Both the position numbers and the translations under genes were made by a program. This document shows positions 8,886 to 16,689 of a DNA stretch of 48,233 nucleotides, in pieces. A model generated the notes under the pieces. That model saw nothing but the letters and a program-made list of their open reading frames with translations. It made no database searches and was not told where the DNA came from. Source of the stretch: Romeriopsis navalis LEGE 11480. GTDB taxonomy: Bacteria > Cyanobacteriota > Cyanobacteriia > Leptolyngbyales > Leptolyngbyaceae. Where the stretch lies: NCBI RefSeq assembly GCF_015207035.1, contig NZ_JADEXQ010000045.1:1-48233 (forward strand), read 5' to 3'. The stretch's first letter is position 1, and each line of letters starts with the position of its first letter.

Positions 8886-8911
8886 CGGGGGATGCCCGTC
8901 CCTACGGGGAA
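8881..8911. repeat. GC-rich dispersed-repeat-like element
   Basis: The stretch GTGGGCGGGGGATGCCCGTC followed by CCTACGGGG can fold on itself (GGGC with GCCC, CCC with GGG). It resembles short dispersed repeats of the type often seen in cyanobacterial intergenic regions. Only one copy is seen in this window, so its repeat nature is an inference from memory. Confidence 0.35.
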
Positions 8912-8959
8912 ATGGGTTAAATTGGTGAAATCACTCGCTATGAATCTGTTTTAATTCCT

Positions 8960-10147
8960 ATGCTGTATCGCCGTTTTGGCCGCACAGAATTGCAAATGCC
9001 CGTGTTTTCCTGTGGCGGAATGCGCTATCAGCACAAGTGGCAGGATGTGCCGCTATCGGAAATTCCAGCGGCGAATCAGCGAAATCTGGAAGCGACGATT
9101 CATCGATCGTTTGAGTTAGGGATTAATCATATTGAAACGGCTCGGGCCTATGGCACTTCCGAGTTGCAACTCGGACAGGTGTTGCCCCAACTGCCGCGTG
9201 ATCAACTGATTATTCAAACCAAGGTGGTGGTGAAGGAAACCCCCCAGGCATTTCTCGAAACGTTTGAACAGTCGCTGAAGCTATTGCAACTGGATTATGT
9301 GGATTTGCTTTCGGTGCATGGCATCAACTTAGATGAGCATCTTGAGTCCTGCATGGCTCCCGGCGGTTTGTTGGATGTGATTCGGAAGTTGCAGGCGCAA
9401 GGCAAAGTCCGTTTTGTGGGGTTCTCGACGCATGGGCCGACCGATGTGATTGTCCGTGCCGTGGAAACCAATCAGTTCGACTATGTAAACGTCCACTGGT
9501 ATTACATCAATCAGCTGAATTGGCCAGTCGTTGAAGCGGCGACTGCGCGGGATATGGGGGTGTTTATTATCAGCCCATCGGATAAAGGTGGACATTTGCA
9601 TACGCCCCCGCCGAAGTTGGTGGAATTATGCCAGCCCCTCAGTCCAATGGTGTTTAATAATCTGTTTTGTCTGAGTCATTCACAGGTGCATACGCTCAGT
9701 CTGGGGGCCGCACGACCCAGTGATTTTGATGAGCATTTGAAGACATTGGAGTTGATCGATCTGGCCGACGAAATTTTGCCACCGATTTTGACCCGGCTGG
9801 AGCAAGCGGGGATGGCGGCGCTAGGAGAGGACTGGTGGAAGAACTGGCGCACTGGGTTGCCGGAACCCGAGGAGACTCCCGATCGGCTGAATATCCCCCT
9901 CATCTTATGGCTACGTAATCTCGCTTTGGCCTATGACATGACGGATTATGCCCAAGCGCGCTATAACCTCTTGGGCGGGGCCGCGAGTCATTGGTTCCCT
10001 GGTTCACGGGCAGAACGAGTGAATGACGGGGAATTGCGATCGCTATTGCAAAATAGCCCCTTTGCAGAGCAGATTCCCCATCTCTTGCGCGATGCCCACA
10101 GAATCCTCGGTGGCGCCGCGGTGAAACGGCTGTCGCAGTCAGATTAG
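8960..10147 (+). CDS. aldo/keto reductase
   Basis: An NADPH-dependent oxidoreductase with a TIM-barrel fold. The N-terminal barrel carries the catalytic set as Glu59 (usually Asp) in IETARAYG, Tyr64, Lys88 (IQTKVVV) and His120 (LLSVHGIN). The segment RFVGFSTHGPTDVIVRAV is also typical. At 395 residues it is longer than the usual 280-330. The extra 90 residues at the C-terminus include WWKNWRTGLPEPEETP, seen in bacterial reductases of the YdhF/'predicted oxidoreductase' group. The substrate is unknown. It converges on the protease gene with a 6-base gap. Confidence 0.93.
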   Translation: MLYRRFGRTELQMPVFSCGGMRYQHKWQDVPLSEIPAANQRNLEATIHRSFELGINHIETARAYGTSELQLGQVLPQLPRDQLIIQTKVVVKETPQAFLETFEQSLKLLQLDYVDLLSVHGINLDEHLESCMAPGGLLDVIRKLQAQGKVRFVGFSTHGPTDVIVRAVETNQFDYVNVHWYYINQLNWPVVEAATARDMGVFIISPSDKGGHLHTPPPKLVELCQPLSPMVFNNLFCLSHSQVHTLSLGAARPSDFDEHLKTLELIDLADEILPPILTRLEQAGMAALGEDWWKNWRTGLPEPEETPDRLNIPLILWLRNLALAYDMTDYAQARYNLLGGAASHWFPGSRAERVNDGELRSLLQNSPFAEQIPHLLRDAHRILGGAAVKRLSQSD

Positions 10148-10153
10148 CGCGCT

Positions 10154-10768
10154 TTACTTTTGGGGATGGAGTTCAATCTCGTTGCGCTTGATTTTGATGT
10201 CATAGTTGCCGAAAAAGTCGTGGCCGAGTAAACCGACATCGGCTTTGTTGGCGATCGTGACTTCGATATTTCTGTTGGTGAGGCCACCAGCGCTAATTTG
10301 CTTGATCGAGGTGACGGGCATCTTTACGGTGGAGCCATCCGCGATGATCACTTCGCGATAGCCTGTGGGTTGGATATTCAGTGCGTTGGCCATGCCCTGG
10401 GTAATCAGTGTGCTGCTAGCGCCGGTATCAAAGATCATTTCAAAGGTTTTACCATTGAAGGCGACGTTGACGACAGGCGTAGAGGCGTAGCGCTTCTTGA
10501 TCTTGAGCCGTACGACACTGGATTTGCTGATTGTCGGAGCCGGGACGTTTTCTTCGCCGCAGAGGCTGCCGAGATTGAGTTGCTTACCGGAAGAGGTGAC
10601 CATGAAGCAGGTGCCACCGCTGGTCGATCGATTCAGTTGTGCGGTGGCAGGTGAGGCGAGGAGGATGGTGCCGCAGGTGCTGCCGCAAAGTCCTAGGGTG
10701 AAGTATCGGAATAGTTTTGAACCACGCAATCGTGCTCTACTGTCTGGTTGAGTTTCCTTTGGTTGCAT
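10154..10768 (-). CDS. exported retropepsin-like aspartic protease (clan AA)
   Basis: A 204-residue protein with a signal peptide near residues 16-43 (cleavage likely after ATA). A single-lobe aspartic protease domain spans about 95-200. It has one catalytic motif, FDTGASSTLIT, with Asp114, followed by the ADGSTVKMPV flap strand and the closing GLLGHDFFGNYDI. Such proteins act as homodimers, like retroviral proteases. Cyanobacterial members are stand-alone secreted or periplasmic proteins of unknown target. The ATG at 10768 is used. Two extra cysteine pairs lie before the domain (GTCFMV, GSLCGE). Confidence 0.9.
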   Translation of the reverse strand: MQPKETQPDSRARLRGSKLFRYFTLGLCGSTCGTILLASPATAQLNRSTSGGTCFMVTSSGKQLNLGSLCGEENVPAPTISKSSVVRLKIKKRYASTPVVNVAFNGKTFEMIFDTGASSTLITQGMANALNIQPTGYREVIIADGSTVKMPVTSIKQISAGGLTNRNIEVTIANKADVGLLGHDFFGNYDIKIKRNEIELHPQK

Positions 10769-11034
10769 GGAAGCCTTCTACTCTCTCACACTAAATAAAC
10801 ACATCATTCAAACTGGTATTGGGTGATTGCCCATACCATATGCACCCAACATTTTGGCTAATCCGCCCACATAATAATAGGTTGCCCCGCCTAAACTCAA
10901 TCTATCAATTAGCCGATTTTGGCTTATGGGTGGTGTGTGAGGTGGGTGATGTCACGCTTGTTCCGAATCACGATAATCTGGATATTCCGGCGTTTCGACG
11001 CTACATGTGCAAAATCATTGAGGCGACCAAACAG

Positions 11035-11145
11035 ATGGAATCACTTAACAGTATGGATATGGTCGTAGTGGGATTGGCGCTGATCATTGGTGCTGCAGCA
11101 TTATTTATGTTGATCTCCGGCGTCTGGGCTGCCCGAGACAAGTAA
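11035..11145 (+). CDS. small single-helix membrane protein, 36 residues
   Basis: The frame is open further upstream, but the upstream part has poor protein character. From the ATG at 11035 the product is a polar MESLNSMD, one hydrophobic helix (VVVGLALIIGAAALFMLISG) and a short basic tail WAARDK. That layout is like the tiny subunits of photosynthetic complexes, though it matches none of the psb/pet/psa proteins I can recall. A weak GAGG lies about 10 bases upstream. Existence and start are uncertain. Confidence 0.5.
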   Translation: MESLNSMDMVVVGLALIIGAAALFMLISGVWAARDK

Positions 11146-11192
11146 ATACATCAGCAAAACCAAATGCTGTTCAGATTGAAATGATTAAATAA

Positions 11193-11266
<74 letters not shown>

Positions 11267-11296
11267 AAGCCGTAAATGAGAATAGCATGGTCGGTT

Positions 11297-11677
11297 CTAG
11301 AAATGCAAGTATTTTGTTAGAAGTGGTTCGACTTCATCGGTGTCAATCCTCATCAGCTCATGCGGCGCTGTCTCGAGATAATCAACGTATGGAAAGTTCG
11401 AGTTGATTTGGCCAAAGAATCTTCTGCTACTTGTGACTCGGATGTTCACTTGTCTTGTCTGTCCGAGCAGTCTTTTAAGTGAAATGGTTTTGGGTGTTGA
11501 GGCAGATCCCGATGAATCTTTAGTGCCAGTCATAGAAATAGGCTTCATCGGCACCTGGTACGGTCTAACGACTGAACCAACGAAGGCTTCTAACTTGGTC
11601 GTGTTGTTGTGATATTCATGCTCTATTGCAGAACCGTTACAAATAATCGGCTGATCGTAAACAACCTTGAAGAACAA
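11297..11677 (-). CDS. hypothetical protein (uncertain)
   Basis: A 126-codon frame starting at a TTG (11677), with an in-frame TAA 21 bases upstream; a later ATG gives about 84 residues. I recognise no domain. The composition is rather polar with TPKTISLKRLLGQTRQVNIRVTS and SNFPYVDYLETAPHEL segments that could be beta-rich. The region is more A+T rich than its neighbours and lies behind tRNA-Val, which fits either acquired DNA or a non-coding stretch. No ribosome binding site is visible. Confidence 0.35.
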   Translation of the reverse strand: MFFKVVYDQPIICNGSAIEHEYHNNTTKLEAFVGSVVRPYQVPMKPISMTGTKDSSGSASTPKTISLKRLLGQTRQVNIRVTSSRRFFGQINSNFPYVDYLETAPHELMRIDTDEVEPLLTKYLHF

Positions 11678-11812
11678 TAGCGAAACGTTATCGGTTTAAT
11701 TAATAATCATCTTGAGCAAGCAGTCATACCTGTAAGCTATCTACTAATATCGTTTTATATTTGCATGGGCGCAAGTGCGCCTTGAGCTCTACAACTTCCT
11801 GGGAGAACGTTT

Positions 11813-12010
11813 GTGAATTCCAATACTCAGCCAATGTCTCAACCGCAGTCACGCGAAGACTTTAGCGATTATGTAGCACACCTGCATGTGCATATGGGGT
11901 TACAATCACGCAAACTCACCCGTCCCTTAGTCTATGGCGGTGATAGCTGCGACAAGCTGCTAGAGCAGACCCAGGCGTCGATCGAGAAGCAAGCTTCCCG
12001 CAACTCCTAG
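11813..12010 (+). CDS. small hypothetical protein, 65 residues
   Basis: A soluble, polar small protein (FSDYVAHLHVHMGLQSRKL, then VYGGDSCDKLLEQTQASIEK). The start is a GTG at 11813 behind GGGAGA, or an ATG at 11834. I do not recognise the family. A small hairpin (GGCGC-AAGT-GCGCC, 11768-11781) lies in the leader. A clear rho-independent terminator follows about 95 bases downstream, which supports a real transcription unit. Confidence 0.65.
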   Translation: MNSNTQPMSQPQSREDFSDYVAHLHVHMGLQSRKLTRPLVYGGDSCDKLLEQTQASIEKQASRNS

Positions 12011-12104
12011 GCAAATGCTGATCACAAGATTATGTGATGATGTCTGCCTTGGTAAGTTTTAAGTTTTTACCTTTGCTCCGCACATTCCAAACAGTTCTGA
12101 TGCT

Positions 12105-12133
12105 GGTCAGCGTGTTTTTGCGCTGACCTTTTT
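12105..12133 (+). terminator. rho-independent terminator
   Basis: An 8-bp stem GGTCAGCG/CGCTGACC with loop TGTTTTTG is followed by TTTTT. It ends the transcript of the 65-residue gene upstream. Confidence 0.85.
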
Positions 12134-12215
12134 CATCGGTTGGGGATACCGTCTCGCCGCAATCCCAACGAAAGTCTTTACAATAGAGCAGCAATCGTAC
12201 AAAGCATATCGATTT

Positions 12216-12389
12216 ATGAACTCAGCTGCTATCCAAACCCGTGTCAAAGCGATCGAAAGCAAGCGCGAATTTCTCGTCAAATTGCTCGAGCGTCCTGACC
12301 TCGGTCTCCTAACCATTGATGTGAATCAGGCGATCGAAGAAATGGATGAATTAATCGCTGAATTCAAGCAGACATTTCCTGAAAACTAG
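12216..12389 (+). CDS. small conserved-looking protein, 57 residues
   Basis: ATG at 12216 to TAG at 12387-12389. The product is a charged two-helix protein (IQTRVKAIESKREFLVKLLE, then IDVNQAIEEMDELIAEFKQ) with heptad-like spacing, probably a short helical hairpin. Codon usage, including GCGATCGAA around HIP1-like sites, matches the neighbours. It lies between a terminator and purN, 95 bases upstream of the latter. No function can be assigned. Confidence 0.7.
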   Translation: MNSAAIQTRVKAIESKREFLVKLLERPDLGLLTIDVNQAIEEMDELIAEFKQTFPEN

Positions 12390-12484
12390 ATTCTGTCTGG
12401 ACTCAGCTGAATATTGCGACATGGGATGTAACAATGTTATCCGGCTAAATTGTTTAAGCCAGTTGTTCATCCCTGCAAACTGCT

Positions 12485-13120
12485 ATGAGTTTGAGTTTGG
12501 CTTGTCTTGTCTCACCCACTTTGCCCAATCCCTGGCCCCGTTCAGTTAAGCCAATGCGGCTTGGGGTGATGGCCTCCGGCTCGGGTAGTAATTTTGAAGC
12601 GATTGCCCAAGCGATTCGCGATCAGCAGCTCAATGCCCAAATTCAGACAGTAATTTATAACAATCCTGGTGCCGGTGTCGTCGCGCGGGCCGATCGTTTT
12701 GGTGTGGGACACCAGCTCTTTGACCATCGGCAATTCCCCAGTCGGGAAGCCCTCGATGCGGCGATTGTTTCGGCGCTCCAAGCGGCAGATGTGGATTGGG
12801 TGATTATGGCGGGCTGGATGCGGATCGTGACGCCAATTTTGATTAATGCCTTCCCCAATCGAGTATTAAATATTCATCCCAGTTTATTACCCAGCTTTCG
12901 CGGCATTCGAGCCGTCGAACAAGCTCTCGCGGCGGGTGTGAAAGTCACCGGTTGTACCGTGCATCTTGTCGTGCCGGAAGTTGATGCCGGTGAAATTATT
13001 ATGCAGGCCGCTGTGCCGGTGCTGATTGATGATACGGCGGCCACTTTGCAACAGCGAATTCATACCCAAGAGCATGTGATTTATCCCCGGGCGATCGCCC
13101 TTTGTTGCGATCGGATTTGA
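12485..13120 (+). CDS. purN: phosphoribosylglycinamide formyltransferase PurN
   Basis: Transfers a formyl group from 10-formyl-tetrahydrofolate to GAR, the third step of purine synthesis. The 211 residues match the family. The first 23 are a non-conserved extension; an internal ATG at 12554 would give the core (MRLGVMASGSGSNFEAIAQA). The catalytic triad is visible as Asn129 and His131 in NIHPSLLPSF and Asp167 in VPEVDAGEIIM. The nucleotide-binding GSGSNF loop is intact. The loop after LLPSF reads RGIRAVEQAL instead of the common PGxHAHxQAL; this variant is unusual but leaves the triad intact. Confidence 0.96.
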   Translation: MSLSLACLVSPTLPNPWPRSVKPMRLGVMASGSGSNFEAIAQAIRDQQLNAQIQTVIYNNPGAGVVARADRFGVGHQLFDHRQFPSREALDAAIVSALQAADVDWVIMAGWMRIVTPILINAFPNRVLNIHPSLLPSFRGIRAVEQALAAGVKVTGCTVHLVVPEVDAGEIIMQAAVPVLIDDTAATLQQRIHTQEHVIYPRAIALCCDRI

Positions 13121-13352
13121 GGATGACTCGATGCCAAATGTCAATTGTGGCCGGGCTTGCGTAAGTGCAGTATCGGATATTACGTATGTTTTGAAACGTC
13201 GCCTAGTTGAGAATGCGGGAACTTTGTCTTAGCTTTAAGATATACGTCTTTAGACATCCCAAAACCCCCTGTCTTATCCACCCTAGGATGGATGTGGATT
13301 TAATCTGCATTAGCGATAATACATACAGATTGAGAAGCTAATTGTCTAGCAC

Positions 13353-13387
13353 AAAAGCAGTCCAAACCGGGTAGGGACTGCTTTTTT
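13353..13387 (+). terminator. rho-independent terminator without an adjacent gene
   Basis: An 11-bp stem AAAAGCAGTCC/GGACTGCTTTT with an 11-base loop runs into TTTTTT. It ends either a long purN 3' UTR or a separate small RNA starting in the preceding 200 bases. Confidence 0.85.
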
Positions 13388-13409
13388 ATTGCTTATTTTT
13401 AAGCGAAGA

Positions 13410-13452
13410 AATAATTTTAATTGGCACATTTTTATCGCGAATTAAAATTATT
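13410..13452. repeat. perfect 13-bp AT-rich inverted repeat
   Basis: AATAATTTTAATT (13410-13422) and AATTAAAATTATT (13440-13452) are exact inverse complements separated by 17 bases. The element lies about 100 bases before the permease start codon, so it may be an operator or a leader hairpin. Confidence 0.8.
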
Positions 13453-13550
13453 AATTGTGGTATTCACGTTGGGCATGCTTTTCAAACGTCCCCGGTTCAT
13501 GCACAATCGAGGGCGGTATCCCTAGTAATGAAACGTTGGTCGCTCTTCGC

Positions 13551-14438
13551 ATGGATCAGATTCCTCAGCTTTTAGTCAATGGTATTTCGTTAGGTAGCAT
13601 CATTGCCTTAGCGGCGGTGGGCTTGACGCTTACCTATGGCATTCTGCGTTTATCAAACTTTGCTCACGGTGACTACATGACCCTGGGGGCGTATCTGACA
13701 TTGATGTTTGATGCGCTGTTGAATAATTTTCTTGGTGCGAATATCTTCAACGTTTGGCTGGCGATCGCCATTTCGACGGTGCTGATGATTGGGTATGCGC
13801 TACTGTGCGAAAAAATTCTCTGGAAGCCCATGCGGGCCAAACGTGCCTCTTCGACAACGCTAGTGATTCTGTCGATTGGACTGGCCCTGTTTATGCGTAA
13901 TGCAGTGATCTTGTTCTGGGGTGCTGGCAGTCAGCGTTATCAGTTGCCTGTGCCAGAAGCCTTAGATGTGCTGGGGGTGAAAATCCGCGTATTTGATCTA
14001 GTGGTGACGGTTTTAGCTGTGGTGGCGATCGCGGGTTTACACTATCTGCTCCAAAATACCAAGATTGGTAAAGCAATGCGGGCGGTGGCGGATGATATTG
14101 ATTTGGCGCGGGTGACGGGGATCAACGTCGATCGTGTGGTGATGTGGACCTGGATTATTGCTGGTGGGTTGACCGCGCTTGGTGGCAGTATGTTCGGCTT
14201 GATTGAAGCGGTACGTCCGAATATGGGTTGGTTTTTAATCCTGCCATTGTTCGCTTCCGTAATTTTGGGCGGAATTGGTAATCCTTATGGGGCGATTGCT
14301 GGCGCCTTCATTATTGGAATTGCCCAGGAAGTCTGCACTTTATTTATTCCTGTGCAATACAAGACAGGGATTGCGCTTTTGATCATGATGTTGGTTTTGA
14401 TCGTGCGTCCGCAAGGATTGTTTCGCGGCACGATGTGA
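13551..14438 (+). CDS. natD: branched-chain/neutral amino acid ABC permease, LivH/NatD type
   Basis: A membrane subunit of an ABC importer. From the ATG at 13551 (MDQIPQLLVNG) the product has 295 residues and about eight helices; the frame runs 32 codons further upstream but that part is not conserved-looking. Family marks are GISLGSIIALAAVGLTLTYG, LSNFAHGDYMTLGAYL, the cytoplasmic loop NTKIGKAMRAVADDIDLARV (docking on the ATPase) and the C-terminal VRPQGLFRG. In cyanobacteria such a lone LivH gene is typically natD of the N-II neutral amino acid system, with subunits scattered in the genome. That identity is an inference; a urea-type (UrtB) permease is less likely without urt neighbours. Confidence 0.9.
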   Translation: MDQIPQLLVNGISLGSIIALAAVGLTLTYGILRLSNFAHGDYMTLGAYLTLMFDALLNNFLGANIFNVWLAIAISTVLMIGYALLCEKILWKPMRAKRASSTTLVILSIGLALFMRNAVILFWGAGSQRYQLPVPEALDVLGVKIRVFDLVVTVLAVVAIAGLHYLLQNTKIGKAMRAVADDIDLARVTGINVDRVVMWTWIIAGGLTALGGSMFGLIEAVRPNMGWFLILPLFASVILGGIGNPYGAIAGAFIIGIAQEVCTLFIPVQYKTGIALLIMMLVLIVRPQGLFRGTM

Positions 14439-14482
14439 CTAGGCTGCAATTGTGATTGGGCCGCAATACTGCGTGCTGGTTA

Positions 14483-14524
14483 TAAAAAATCAAACAGCGG
14501 CCAAAACGAAGTCAAAGGCCGCTG
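14483..14524 (-). terminator. terminator between converging genes
   Basis: An 8-bp stem CAGCGGCC/GGCCGCTG (14495-14502, 14517-14524) is followed on the minus strand by a T-rich run (TTTGATTTTTTAT). It ends the DUF6464-type gene and may also stop the permease transcript from the other side. Confidence 0.7.
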
Positions 14525-14582
14525 TCTGATTTGGGGGGGAAGTTCTATTTTTATAGCTTGTTGATCTCGTGGTAAATGCCGC

Positions 14583-14954
14583 TCAGCATTCGTCAATCGC
14601 GCTCACTTTCTCAAAATGTCGACATCCTTCGCAGGGGCCTTCTGGCTTTACGGCACACCGCACCAGCTCGGATCTCGCATTGTAGGTGCAGCTAGCATCG
14701 CCGATGACCCAACGGCCTTGAATAAAACTTTTCTCGTCTGGACGTTGGGCTGTTTGTACATAAACCGCCATTTTATGTAAATGATAGCGACCTGACTTGA
14801 GTTGATAGCGGTGGCGTCGCTCCAGGACCGTATAGGTCTGACCATCCAAATCAAAGTAAGAACCAGGTTGGGGAGTCCAATCTAACTCGACTTTTCCGAG
14901 GGTGCGTTTTGGATGGGTCAAAATGACCTCTGTCGGCAATGAAGGTTGCTCCAT
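14583..14954 (-). CDS. conserved cyanobacterial protein, DUF6464-like
   Basis: From the ATG at 14954 the product has 123 residues (a TTG at 15011 would add 19). It starts MEQPSLPTEVILTHPKRTLG and has a beta-rich middle (GSYFDLDGQTYTVLERRHRY, LKSGRYHLHKMAVYVQ). The C-terminus carries four cysteines (DASCTYNARSELVRC, EGPCEGCRHFE) plus a last CysStop, which could bind a metal or form disulfides. The pattern is that of a family conserved across cyanobacteria with no known function; the DUF number is from memory. It is followed by a terminator. Confidence 0.8.
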   Translation of the reverse strand: MEQPSLPTEVILTHPKRTLGKVELDWTPQPGSYFDLDGQTYTVLERRHRYQLKSGRYHLHKMAVYVQTAQRPDEKSFIQGRWVIGDASCTYNARSELVRCAVKPEGPCEGCRHFEKVSAIDEC

Positions 14955-15129
14955 AGATCTCTTGAAAGAATTGGCAAACAAATCTTCAGAAGTAAATTGC
15001 AACCCAGCCAATAAACGTTCTGAATATTTTAGTAGGTCTCGATATTAACCCGATTCACTGTCTGGAAGTCTAAAACAAATTTTAGGATCCAAGATTGTGC
15101 TGGTCGGGCAGTCTTTTCTCCTGGGAAGC

Positions 15130-16689
15130 TTACTCCGGCGCTTCGGCTGGATAACCATCCCAGGGATTGACTTCTAGTTGACCATTCGGCTTGAAGACAA
15201 CTTTAAACCGAGCATAGTCACCGTCCGGTGCTTGATTTAAATCGCCCTCTTTCCCGAGATCGGGCAGTGGCGTTTCGCCTTTGTAGTTACCGGCCGCTTG
15301 ATCGTAAGGTACGTAGTCAAGGATTTTGCCGCCGGCATCGGCCCGGACTGAAAACGTTAGATTTTCTTGAAAAGCTACACCATTTGGGGCTTTCCAGGAC
15401 TTGTCCACTTGATTGTAGATTTGCTTTTGGAGTTCAACTAGCTTCGATCGTTGGCGAATTGCGCCGTTGTCGCTAGCCGAACTTTGAGCCGTTGTGTCGG
15501 TGGTTGACTTGGCTGCATCATTTGGTTGATTCTTTGATGCGGTCTCAGTTGATGCCGGTTGAGTACCCGTGGCAGCATCGCTAGGCTGGATTGTGGCTGA
15601 TTTAACGGCTTCACGAGTTGAGGATGTCTGATTCGTCCCAGACTGAGCGGTTCCATCATCAGTTACTGGTTGAACGCGCACTGCGCCTTCTGGGGTAAAT
15701 TCTGCTCGGAAACTGGCGAGCGGCTCTTCGTTCGTTGTGCCACCCTCGACGGGCTTGTAGCGCAAATCTGGGAGTGGTGTTTGATTGACCAAGCTAGTGG
15801 CTGCACCATTCTCCGGCTCAAAGTCCAGAATTTTGCCATCTTGGCCGAGCAACACTTTGTAGGCTACGACTTCTGTGACGGGAGTGTCGGGATTAAAGCT
15901 ACCTTGGAGCTCTTTTTCAAGCTTATTTTGAAGTTTTTTGAGCTCTTCTGGATCCGAAATCTGCGCTGTCTTCGTTGGCGCTGCCGCTTGATTCGGCTGG
16001 CTCTCTGCTGTTGTTGAATTAACTTTTGTGGTTTGGCTCTCGCTGTTGCTTGTGCCAGAAGGTTTGTCGCTGGGTTGCTGCTCGTCCTTCTTTTTGGTCG
16101 TTTGTTCAGTCGGGGTAAAAACTAAATCGTTTGGCTGCTTGATCTGCGCGATCGGCATTGCCGCAAAGACCACAGACGCCAGAACGAGACTGCCTAACCC
16201 GGCGGCAAGGGGTACGGCTTGCTTGGTCAGTGGTTCTTGTGGTGCAAATTTCTTCGAAGCCGGCTTGAGGCCTAAGGACCATTGAGGCAACGTTTGTGCG
16301 TCGGCGATAAATTGGTCGATCGCTTCAACTAAGTCAAACAATTGAACGGTATTAAGTTCCAATGTTTGCGGCTCGCCATCTTCTGGGGCAAACGTGAGTT
16401 GGTGTTGATCGGGGCCGAGGCGCTCAAGGTGAACGGCATGATTACCATCATCGGCGGCTGGGACGCGAATCCCACTCAAGACTTCTTGAGCATAGAGACT
16501 GACCGTGGCGATCAAACCTTCAAAGAAATCCTTGCCACCGCGAATGGCGGACTGTCCAATCAAGCTGCATTCGGCGTTGGTCAGGATAGACATGACTGGC
16601 CGCAGGTCGCTGGGGCTACTACTCCCATCACCAAAGCCATCAAGGGTTAAGCTGCAGTTGGGCAGGCTATACTGTCGCTGAATTGTCAT
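15130..16689 (-). CDS. DUF4335 protein: cytosolic domain, one membrane helix, two TonB-C-like domains
   Basis: 519 residues. Residues 1-140 form the conserved DUF4335 N-domain (RQYSLPNCSLTLDGFGDG onward). One membrane helix spans about 158-180 (AAGLGSLVLASVVFAAMPIA). A Ser/Thr/Pro/Gln-rich linker covers 184-247. A domain at about 250-343 is repeated at 418-512 after a second low-complexity linker (345-412). Both copies share L-Q-x-x-(L/I), a G-K-I-L-D core (DGKILDFEP, GGKILDYVP), TPLPDL and a final F-x-PxGxxxVxP. The layout recalls TonB/TolA C-terminal domains. The start overlaps the DUF3038 stop by four bases, so the two are translationally coupled. Function is unknown. Confidence 0.92.
   Translation of the reverse strand: MTIQRQYSLPNCSLTLDGFGDGSSSPSDLRPVMSILTNAECSLIGQSAIRGGKDFFEGLIATVSLYAQEVLSGIRVPAADDGNHAVHLERLGPDQHQLTFAPEDGEPQTLELNTVQLFDLVEAIDQFIADAQTLPQWSLGLKPASKKFAPQEPLTKQAVPLAAGLGSLVLASVVFAAMPIAQIKQPNDLVFTPTEQTTKKKDEQQPSDKPSGTSNSESQTTKVNSTTAESQPNQAAAPTKTAQISDPEELKKLQNKLEKELQGSFNPDTPVTEVVAYKVLLGQDGKILDFEPENGAATSLVNQTPLPDLRYKPVEGGTTNEEPLASFRAEFTPEGAVRVQPVTDDGTAQSGTNQTSSTREAVKSATIQPSDAATGTQPASTETASKNQPNDAAKSTTDTTAQSSASDNGAIRQRSKLVELQKQIYNQVDKSWKAPNGVAFQENLTFSVRADAGGKILDYVPYDQAAGNYKGETPLPDLGKEGDLNQAPDGDYARFKVVFKPNGQLEVNPWDGYPAEAPE

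Larger units (their letters stand above)
13121..13550. other. long intergenic region with orphan terminator and AT-rich inverted repeat
   Basis: A 430-base region between purN and the permease start. It holds an imperfect palindrome around CCTAGG (13276-13299), a strong terminator (13353-13387) and a perfect AT-rich inverted repeat (13410-13452). A 33-codon frame at 13131-13232 has no further support. The terminator is over 230 bases from the purN stop, so a small RNA ending there is possible. Confidence 0.6.

Noticed and set aside
13131-13232. 33-codon frame after purN
   Set aside because: It has an acceptable start but no terminator match, no domain, and poor codon character; kept only as part of the intergenic description.
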